NCBI GenBank assembly: GCA_905373605.1
Contig: CAJPTO010000195.1
Location: forward strand, 1-5,971
Direction of reading: 5' to 3'
DNA length: 5,971 bases
Source of the DNA: an uncultured Prevotella sp.
GTDB lineage: Bacteria; Bacteroidota; Bacteroidia; Bacteroidales; Bacteroidaceae
A program made the translations under genes and the position numbers. The notes under the pieces were generated by a model, which saw only the letters and a program-made list of their open reading frames with translations, searched no databases and was not told the origin of the DNA. Numbering within the stretch: position 1 is the first letter of the stretch; each line of letters opens with the position of its first letter. Shown piece after piece: positions 1 through 5,971 of the stretch.

Positions 1-3000
1 CGTTTGGTTCAAACAAAGTGACATTGAAGCACGCGTTTGAAAAAATCGAGAAGGCCTCAAAGTACCGAATTGCCTACAACGCAACGTTGATAGACACCTC
101 ACGCACGCTCTCCATCTCGAAAACAGAGGGCGACGCATTGGAATTACTCAAGCTTGTACTTCATAGTGCCGACTGCGAATATGAGATTAACGGGAACTAC
201 GTTACTGTGCGCCCTAAACAATCAAAGAACCAATCCAAGACATCAAACGACAACAAGAAAAAGCTATCGGGCAACATTACGGATGCTAGCGGCGAACCAA
301 TAATCGGTGCTACCGTAACGGTTAAAGGCACAACCAATGCAGCCATAACAGACATTGGCGGCAACTATGTTCTGACAGACGTACCAGATAATGCAGAGAT
401 TTCCATCTTTTACATCGGCTTCCAACCCATCACGCTGAAAGCCACCGACCGAAAACTTGCAAAAATTGTGCTGCAAGAAGACAGCAAGGCCTTAAGCGAA
501 GTGGTGGTTGTTGGCTATGGTACGCAGAAACGTGCAAACCTTACTGGCGCAGTTGCCACAATTAGCTCTGACGACATCGGCAATCGACCCGTTACCACGT
601 CTGCTGGTGCGCTGCAAGGCGCAGATCCATCGGTAAACCTCACATTCAATTCAGGTTCTCTTGACTCAGATTACGCTGTCGACATCCGCGGCGTAGCTTC
701 GATTAATGGCGGAACACCACTTGTTTTGGCAGATGGCATGGAAGTAAGCCTCAATCAAATCAACCCCAACGACATTGAGTCGGTTTCCATTCTCAAGGAC
801 GCATCGGCATCTTCCATCTATGGAGCCAAAGCCAGTTCGGGTGTTATACTCATCACAACCAAGAAAGGCAAGGACCTGCAAGGGAAAGCAACCATCACAT
901 ATAACGGCCGCATGGGCTGGAAGAAAAGCACAACATCGACAGATTTCATCAACAACGGCTATGATTATGTGTCGCTTGTGAACAAGTTCTACCAATCTTA
1001 CAACAATAAGCAATGGCTTTCTTATAATGAAGAAGGCATGCAAATGTTGTTAGACAGGAAGAACGACAAGACAGAAAACCCTGACAGGCCTTGGGTTACT
1101 ACAGATAACACGGGCCGTTACATGTATTATGCAAACTTTGACTGGTACAATTACTTCTTCCGACAAACACAACCAGAGAATGAACACAACGTATCTGTGA
1201 CGGGCGGAAATGATAAAGTAAACTACTTCGTTAGCGGACGAATGCTAAACCAAGATGGCATCTTCAAGATTTACCACGACAAATACCGCAATTATTCGTT
1301 CCGCGGAAAGCTCAGTGCAAAGCTGAACAACTTGCTAACATACACCGGAAATGTTAATTTCAACACGACCGAATACCAATATGCCGGTTTCAAGAACGAG
1401 CAACAGACGCTTTATTTCCTCAGTTATAACCTCTTTCCCAATGTCGTACCGCGCAATCCCGACGGGACGATTGTGCAATACATCAACCAGATGACGGGAA
1501 ATTCACCCCTCGGAGGTGGGCATGCCGGCTTCTTAACTGCAAATGAAGCAAGGAACAAACGCACGAACAAAGACCTTGTGCTAACCAATCAGCTGGACTT
1601 GGAGGTAAACAAAGACTTGACATTCACATTCTCGTACGCCTATAAAGACCGCAATCGCATACGCAACCACCGCAATATGCCTTTTGAGTTTTCACGAAGA
1701 AAAGGCAGCACAGAAACGTTCACGTCGGGAACGATTAAGGATTACTATCAGGAAATTCACATAAACGTGCGCGACCACAACCTGAACGTATACGGAACCT
1801 ATCAACACACATGGGATAAACGCCACAATCTCAAGGCTGTTGCCGGCATGCAGTATGAAGATTATCGCAGTAACGAGCTCTCTGTCACTAAAAACGACCT
1901 GCTTAGTAAGGAACTTGCATCCATGAGCATCGCAACGGGCGAAACAGTAACCACACAAGAGATTAATGCATTCCGCACACTTGGCTACTTCGGCCGTGTG
2001 AACTACGACTACATGGGCAAGTATCTCGTAGAGGTAAGTGGCCGCTGGGATGGAACTTCGCGTTTTGCAAGCAATGGCCGATGGGGCTTCTTCCCTTCTG
2101 CTTCTTTTGGATGGAGAGTGAGCGATGAGAAGTTTTTCGAGCCGCTTCGTAACGTCTGGGATAACGCCAAGCTGCGTTTCTCTTTAGGAAGTCTTGGCAA
2201 CCAACAGGTTGACACCTACGCCTACCTCGACGAAATATCAACAGACAACCAAATGAGCTATACATTTGACGGCCTCAACAGGGCGTATTATGCAAGCGTT
2301 TCAAACCCGAAGTCGGAAAAGCTGACGTGGGAAACGATAACAACTTACAACATTGGTGTCGATTTGGCCTTCTTGAGAAACAGGTTGACAGTAACAGCTG
2401 ACTACTTCATTAGATATACAAAGGACATGCTAACCCATTCGCTAACGTTACCAGCTGTTTTCGGTGCAGAAGCTCCAAAAGCCAATTGTGCAGACTTACG
2501 AACAAACGGTTGGGAGCTGTATGTTGGATGGAACGACCAGTTTAAGGTTGCAGGTAAGCCCTTACATTATCATCTCTCGGCAACGATTGGCGACTACAAG
2601 TCTACGATTACCAAGTTTGACAACCCCAACAAGCTCATCTCCGACTACTATGAGGGCATGACGCTGGGAGATATTTGGGGCTATAAAGTTGGCGGACTAT
2701 TTAAGTCGGACGAGGAAGCGGCGCAATATCAGGCAACAATAAACGACAAGGCGGTAAACAACAGGGTATATAACTCTAAAACCGACAACTACCTGCGCGC
2801 CGGCGACGTGAAGTTCCTCGACTTAGACGGCGACAACATCATATCAGAAGGCTCTGGCACCGTTGACAGCCCTGGCGACAAGCGCATCATTGGTAACAAC
2901 TTGCCAAGATATTCTTACTCTTTCCGCCTAGGTGCAGAATATTTAGGCATCGACTTCTCTGTATTCTTCCAAGGCGTAGGCAAACAAAACTGGTATCCCA

Positions 3001-3428
3001 CCCAATATTCCTACACGTTTTGGGGGCCTTATTCTTTGCCATCGGTATCTTTCATCCCAACCGACTTTGAAAGTAAGGTGTGGTCTGAGAGCAATCCCGA
3101 CGCATATTTCCCACGTGCACGCGGCAATCAAGCCTACAGTGCGGGCGCACTCAGCGTAAACAACGACCGATACTTGCAAAATGCAGCCTATCTTCGCCTT
3201 AAAAACCTCTCCATTGGTTATACATTGCCCATAAAGAACAACACAATCTTGAAAAAGGCAAGGGTTTACGTGGCCTGCGAAAACTTATTCTATTGGTCGC
3301 CGATGAAGAAATACACCAAAGCTGTCGACCCTGAGCTTGTAAACAGCACCTCTACCTACCAAAGCAAGTCGGGAGTGGGCTACGGTTTTTCGAAATCTGT
3401 ATCTGTAGGAGCAGACATAACTTTTTAA
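1..3428 (+). CDS. SusC/RagA-family TonB-dependent outer-membrane transporter with N-terminal STN domain (5' partial)
   Basis: Outer-membrane beta-barrel importer, expected to move a ligand captured by its SusD partner into the periplasm using TonB-ExbBD energy. Residues are numbered from the in-frame GTG at 18. Residues 1-65 are an STN (secretin/TonB short N-terminal) domain. Residues 83-153 are a carboxypeptidase-regulatory-like beta-sandwich (SGEPIIGATV, then FYIGF). A TonB-box-like segment follows (SEVVVVGYGTQKR, 160-172). The plug spans about 169-285, with the family signatures VDIRGVASINGG, INPNDIESVSILKDASASSI and GVILITTKKG. The barrel runs from about 290 to the terminal Phe1136, the usual outer-membrane insertion signal. 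The LADGME variant in the plug matches the SusC subgroup with DGME in place of IDGVP. The GTG is probably not the start: the frame stays open to position 3 (FGSNK) and the STN domain is already under way, so the signal peptide and roughly 30-45 residues are likely missing. It ends at TAA 3426-3428, 13 bp before susD. The family is certain; the substrate is unknown. Confidence 0.96.
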   Translation, partial: FGSNKVTLKHAFEKIEKASKYRIAYNATLIDTSRTLSISKTEGDALELLKLVLHSADCEYEINGNYVTVRPKQSKNQSKTSNDNKKKLSGNITDASGEPIIGATVTVKGTTNAAITDIGGNYVLTDVPDNAEISIFYIGFQPITLKATDRKLAKIVLQEDSKALSEVVVVGYGTQKRANLTGAVATISSDDIGNRPVTTSAGALQGADPSVNLTFNSGSLDSDYAVDIRGVASINGGTPLVLADGMEVSLNQINPNDIESVSILKDASASSIYGAKASSGVILITTKKGKDLQGKATITYNGRMGWKKSTTSTDFINNGYDYVSLVNKFYQSYNNKQWLSYNEEGMQMLLDRKNDKTENPDRPWVTTDNTGRYMYYANFDWYNYFFRQTQPENEHNVSVTGGNDKVNYFVSGRMLNQDGIFKIYHDKYRNYSFRGKLSAKLNNLLTYTGNVNFNTTEYQYAGFKNEQQTLYFLSYNLFPNVVPRNPDGTIVQYINQMTGNSPLGGGHAGFLTANEARNKRTNKDLVLTNQLDLEVNKDLTFTFSYAYKDRNRIRNHRNMPFEFSRRKGSTETFTSGTIKDYYQEIHINVRDHNLNVYGTYQHTWDKRHNLKAVAGMQYEDYRSNELSVTKNDLLSKELASMSIATGETVTTQEINAFRTLGYFGRVNYDYMGKYLVEVSGRWDGTSRFASNGRWGFFPSASFGWRVSDEKFFEPLRNVWDNAKLRFSLGSLGNQQVDTYAYLDEISTDNQMSYTFDGLNRAYYASVSNPKSEKLTWETITTYNIGVDLAFLRNRLTVTADYFIRYTKDMLTHSLTLPAVFGAEAPKANCADLRTNGWELYVGWNDQFKVAGKPLHYHLSATIGDYKSTITKFDNPNKLISDYYEGMTLGDIWGYKVGGLFKSDEEAAQYQATINDKAVNNRVYNSKTDNYLRAGDVKFLDLDGDNIISEGSGTVDSPGDKRIIGNNLPRYSYSFRLGAEYLGIDFSVFFQGVGKQNWYPTQYSYTFWGPYSLPSVSFIPTDFESKVWSESNPDAYFPRARGNQAYSAGALSVNNDRYLQNAAYLRLKNLSIGYTLPIKNNTILKKARVYVACENLFYWSPMKKYTKAVDPELVNSTSTYQSKSGVGYGFSKSVSVGADITF

Positions 3429-3441
3429 AACTTGAACCATT

Positions 3442-5172
3442 ATGAAGAAAAATAATCTATATAGCAGCCTCATTCTATTGGGCGCGTTCGCTTTCTCTTC
3501 TTGTAGTTTGGACCTAAGCCCAGAAGACACGCTCAGTCCTAAAACATATTTCAAGAACAAGCTACAACTGGAACTGTGGACAAACGGCTTTTACGCAATG
3601 CTTCCCGACGTGGACGACCTTGCCAAGCAAAATGCAGACGACAACATCAGCACAGAGCTGGGCGAAACGCTGATGGGACAGCGTAGTGCTGCAAGCGAAA
3701 ACGGATGGAAATGGGAACGCTTGAGGGACATCAACTATTATCTACAGCATTCCAATCAATGCCCAGACGAGCGTTTGAGAAAGCAATACGACGGTGTGGC
3801 CTACTTCTTCCGCGCCTATTTCTATTACGACAAAGTAAGACGCTATGGAGATGTGCCTTGGTACGACCAAGTGCTTAACTCCAACGACGACAAATTGCTC
3901 GCCAAACCGCGCCAAGACAGAGAGGTAATCATGGACTCGGTGATGCAAGACCTGGATAAAGCCATCGCCATGTTACCAACAAGCAAAAATCAGGTGCGCG
4001 TAACTAAATGGACAGCTCTTGCATTAAAGAGCCGCGCTGCCCTCTTTGAAGGAACGTTCAGGAAATATCGCGGCTTGGCCAATTACGAGAAATACTTACA
4101 ACAAGCGGCAGAAGCTGGCGAACAATTCATTGACAAGAGCGGTTACAAGCTCTACACCAATGGAACTGAACCCTATCGCGTGCTGTTCAATAGCATTGAT
4201 GCTGTCGGTGATGAAGTAGTATTAACAAAGAAACACAGCAACACGGCAAATGTTCGCCACAGCATTCCTTTCAACATCATCATCTATCGCCAAGGTTTCA
4301 CAAAGCGTTTCATGAACCATTATCTAATGGCTGACGGCTCACGTTTTGAAGATCAGGCAGACTGGAATACGATGACTTATGCAGAAGAGACCAAAAAAAG
4401 AGACCCACGCATGGCTCAAACGGTGCTTTGCCCAGGGTATGTTCAGGTTGACGACTCTACAGAAACGGTTAACAACCTCAGTTCCTTAACGGGTTATCGC
4501 CCTATAAAATACGTAAACGCCTCTCCTTATGACGGCTCTCTCAAAGCCATTACCGACTATCCCCTTTTCAGAGCTGCCGAAGTGTACCTGAATTTTGCTG
4601 AAGCAAAGGCAGAACTGGGCACATTAACGCAAGCCGACCTTGATAAATCGGTAAACAAAATCAGGGATAGGGTGAACATGCCCCATCTAAGCATGTCGGC
4701 TGCAAACGCCGACCCAGACAACTTGCTGCAACAATATTATCCCAACGTCGCAAAGAGCGCAAACACGGGAGTGATTTTGGAGATAAGGCGCGAGCGAACC
4801 ATAGAACTTGCGTTAGAGGGATTTAGATTGTGGGACATCTTTCGATGGAAAGAGGGACAACAACTCACTAAAGCATTTGAAGGTTGCTACTTCCCTGGTC
4901 CAGCTGAATACGACATGAACGAAGATGGCAAGGCAGATGTGCTGTTGTATACAACAAGCAAAGGAAACTTCGAAGGGGCGGCCTTCAAACTTGGCAAAGA
5001 CATTATTCTTACCAACAACACTTCTGGGAATATTCACGCTTTAAGCAACATTACCATCACTTGGGATGAAAACAGGGATTACTTGTGGCCAATACCTGCA
5101 AGCGAGAGAGTGCTAACTGGCGGCGTGCTCACACAAAACCCTGGGTGGACAGACACAACAAACTTCAAATAA
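3442..5172 (+). CDS. SusD/RagB-family nutrient-binding outer-membrane lipoprotein
   Basis: Surface lipoprotein that caps the SusC barrel and binds the incoming ligand. At 576 aa it is a usual full length for the family. The N-terminus has KK, a hydrophobic stretch, and lipobox FSSC with Cys21 as the predicted lipidated residue after signal peptidase II cleavage; SLDL follows. The SusD-like N-terminal region includes the helical segment YFFRAYFYYDKVRRYGDVPW (121-140), a hallmark of the family's TPR-like scaffold. The C-terminal SusD/RagB domain shows YPLFRAAEVYLNFAEAKAEL (373-392), EIRRERTIELALEGFRLWDI (447-466) and the closing LWPIPASE (548-555) with LTQNPGW (563-569). DMNEDGKAD (491-499) looks like a calcium-loop insertion. 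The ATG at 3442 is chosen because it directly precedes the signal peptide. There is no purine-rich Shine-Dalgarno in the 13-bp gap after susC, which is normal in Bacteroidota. The tight spacing implies co-transcription and translation with susC. The stop codon lies inside a 23-bp tandem duplication that leaves the protein sequence unchanged. Confidence 0.96.
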   Translation: MKKNNLYSSLILLGAFAFSSCSLDLSPEDTLSPKTYFKNKLQLELWTNGFYAMLPDVDDLAKQNADDNISTELGETLMGQRSAASENGWKWERLRDINYYLQHSNQCPDERLRKQYDGVAYFFRAYFYYDKVRRYGDVPWYDQVLNSNDDKLLAKPRQDREVIMDSVMQDLDKAIAMLPTSKNQVRVTKWTALALKSRAALFEGTFRKYRGLANYEKYLQQAAEAGEQFIDKSGYKLYTNGTEPYRVLFNSIDAVGDEVVLTKKHSNTANVRHSIPFNIIIYRQGFTKRFMNHYLMADGSRFEDQADWNTMTYAEETKKRDPRMAQTVLCPGYVQVDDSTETVNNLSSLTGYRPIKYVNASPYDGSLKAITDYPLFRAAEVYLNFAEAKAELGTLTQADLDKSVNKIRDRVNMPHLSMSAANADPDNLLQQYYPNVAKSANTGVILEIRRERTIELALEGFRLWDIFRWKEGQQLTKAFEGCYFPGPAEYDMNEDGKADVLLYTTSKGNFEGAAFKLGKDIILTNNTSGNIHALSNITITWDENRDYLWPIPASERVLTGGVLTQNPGWTDTTNFK

Positions 5173-5194
5173 CAGACACAACAAACTTCAAATA
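5149..5194 (+). repeat. Perfect 23-bp tandem duplication across the susD stop codon
   Basis: Positions 5149-5171 and 5172-5194 are identical 23-base units, placed head to tail with no spacer. The next three bases (ACA, 5195-5197) continue the match before it breaks. The first unit encodes the last residues of the SusD-like protein and the first two bases of its TAA stop. The second unit is untranslated. Removing one unit would leave the same C-terminus and stop, so the duplication only lengthens the gap to the next gene by 23 bp. With no mismatch between the copies it looks recent, consistent with replication slippage. I see no function. Confidence 0.95.
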
Positions 5195-5202
5195 ACAAAT
5201 GC

Positions 5203-5244
5203 AAGTGTTCAGAACAACCACCCGCCGGGTTGCTCTGAACGCTT
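5203..5244 (+). other. Strong intergenic hairpin between susD and the GDPD gene
   Basis: The left arm 5203-5219 pairs with the right arm 5228-5244 around an 8-base loop (5220-5227, ACCCGCCG). Of 17 paired positions, 15 are Watson-Crick, one is a U-G wobble (5206/5241) and one is an A-C mismatch (5214/5233). The core arms are GTTCAGA/TCTGAAC and CAACC/GGTTG. The bases after it (CTCTAACAACATTCTTTC) are pyrimidine-containing but not a run of U, so it is not a classic intrinsic terminator. It ends 18 bases before the GDPD start codon. Possible roles are partial termination, protection of the susCD mRNA 3' end, or control of GDPD translation. I saw no TTTG...TAnnTTTG Bacteroidota-type promoter in the gap, which favours readthrough from susCD. 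The structure is directly visible; the role is inferred. Confidence 0.75.
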
Positions 5245-5262
5245 CTCTAACAACATTCTTTC

Positions 5263-5971
5263 ATGAGAACATTAGTAAAAAGCTTTGTAGCTGCACTGCT
5301 TCTTGCGGCAATGCCCTTAACGGCTGCGGCACAGACATGCAGGGTAGACACGCTTCTTCAATACATGTACGACAAAGGCAAGTCCAAACATGTTATGATT
5401 TTCGCGCATCGAGGCAATTGGCGCAACTCTGCCGAAAACTCCTTGCAAGCGTTCCAAGATTGCATTGACGAAAGCATTGACGGAATAGAAGTGGACCTCC
5501 AAATGACTAAAGACAGCGTACTGGTCATCATGCACGATGAAACCATAGACCGCACCACAACAGGCTCGGGAAAGGTGTCCGACCACACGCTTGACCAGCT
5601 GCGCAAACTCTACCTGCTAACTCCCATCGGTGTGAAAACACGCCAAAGAATTCCCACCTTTGAAGAAGTGCTGCTATTGGCAAAAGACAAAATCCTCATT
5701 CAAGTTGACAAATGGAAAGCCTACGGAAAGCAAGTGGCAGAACTGGCAAAGAAGCATAATTGCGAACGACAGATTATCTTGCGGACAACAGACAATAGCG
5801 AGGTGACAAAGAGAAATTACGGCGAATGCCTAAACAATGTGATGGTCATGCCTGTGCTTGTGTGCAAAGGTGGCGACACTGACAACAAGAAACTGGAAGA
5901 CTTCACTAAAAACTACACGTCGCCTGTGATGAGTTTCTCTTTCACACGCGAAGATTTCCCCATCCTTAAGC
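5263..5971 (+). CDS. Secreted glycerophosphodiester phosphodiesterase (GDPD) family protein (3' partial)
   Basis: Predicted periplasmic or exported enzyme that hydrolyses a glycerophosphodiester to glycerol 3-phosphate and an alcohol, as is typical of the family. The frame opens at ATG 5263 and runs 236 codons to the window edge with no stop. The N-terminus is a Sec signal peptide: RTLVK, a hydrophobic core, then TAAA|Q with likely cleavage after Ala23. There is no lipobox at Cys26. The TIM-barrel motifs are in order: AHRGN with catalytic His49 and Arg50, AENSLQAF (57-64), IEVDLQMTKD with metal ligands Glu76 and Asp78, and MHDETIDRTTTG with the second catalytic His91. IPTFEEVL (130-137) leads to ILIQVDK (144-150), where Asp149 probably takes the place of the usual third acidic metal ligand, Glu. 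The C-terminal part of the barrel is cut off. The gene starts 90 bp after susD with a hairpin between, and has no clear promoter of its own. The family is well supported; the physiological substrate is not known, and related phospholipase-like activities are possible. Confidence 0.92.
   Translation, partial: MRTLVKSFVAALLLAAMPLTAAAQTCRVDTLLQYMYDKGKSKHVMIFAHRGNWRNSAENSLQAFQDCIDESIDGIEVDLQMTKDSVLVIMHDETIDRTTTGSGKVSDHTLDQLRKLYLLTPIGVKTRQRIPTFEEVLLLAKDKILIQVDKWKAYGKQVAELAKKHNCERQIILRTTDNSEVTKRNYGECLNNVMVMPVLVCKGGDTDNKKLEDFTKNYTSPVMSFSFTREDFPILK

Noticed and set aside
18..20. GTG as the start codon of the SusC-like gene
   Set aside because: The same frame stays open to the window edge (FGSNK upstream). 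Starting here would remove the signal peptide and the first strand of the STN domain.
721..870. Degenerate plug signature (LADGME instead of IDGVP) as a sign of an unusual SusC
   Set aside because: A DGME-type plug is a recognised SusC subgroup in Bacteroidales, so it is a subfamily marker and not an anomaly.
666..1043. 125-codon minus-strand ORF inside the SusC-like gene
   Set aside because: It lies opposite the conserved plug domain. The composition is that of a complementary-frame shadow, with no domain or promoter seen.
5203..5260. Classic rho-independent terminator after susD
   Set aside because: The stem is strong, but no run of T follows it on the + strand, and the minus strand has only scattered T. 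I kept it as a hairpin of uncertain role.
5173..5262. Separate promoter for the GDPD gene
   Set aside because: No TAnnTTTG -7 element with an upstream TTTG box is visible in the gap, so readthrough from susCD is the simpler reading.
5199..5468. 89-codon + strand ORF beginning ATG at 5199
   Set aside because: It runs through the hairpin and overlaps the GDPD gene out of frame. The protein resembles no known domain, while the other frame gives a signal peptide and full GDPD motifs.
5317..5606. Two overlapping minus-strand ORFs opposite the GDPD gene
   Set aside because: They are antisense shadows of a well-supported coding frame, with no recognisable domains and no start context.

Overview
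The window looks like Bacteroidota DNA, most likely order Bacteroidales and of Prevotella/Bacteroides type. The evidence is a SusC/SusD outer-membrane pair in the standard order, lipoprotein and secretion signals typical of the phylum, and start codons with no purine-rich Shine-Dalgarno sequence in front of them. Genus is an inference from general style. No marker gene is present.

Layout: all three genes lie on the + strand. (1) Positions 1-3428 hold most of a SusC-family TonB-dependent transporter. Its 5' end lies outside the window, because the reading frame is open to the left edge and already inside an N-terminal STN domain. (2) Positions 3442-5172 hold a complete SusD-family surface lipoprotein, 13 bp downstream. 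(3) Positions 5173-5262 are a short intergenic stretch. A perfect 23-bp tandem duplication straddles the susD stop codon, and a strong imperfect hairpin (17 paired positions) follows. I saw no promoter in it. (4) Positions 5263-5971 hold the 5' part of a secreted glycerophosphodiester phosphodiesterase (GDPD). It runs off the right edge with no stop, so a search limited to closed ORFs would miss it.

How they work together: SusC and SusD form a lidded outer-membrane importer. SusD captures ligand at the cell surface, and SusC moves it into the periplasm using TonB energy. The next gene encodes an enzyme with a Sec signal peptide and GDPD catalytic motifs, so the locus may import and cleave a phosphodiester-containing nutrient rather than a plain polysaccharide. 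That substrate is inferred from neighbourhood only. The STN domain on SusC suggests control by an ECF sigma/FecR anti-sigma pair, which would lie upstream of the window.

I found no RNA genes, CRISPR arrays, insertion sequences, integrase genes or attachment sites. Apart from the intergenic hairpin and duplication, the window is ordinary in architecture, and I do not see a clearly undescribed system in it.
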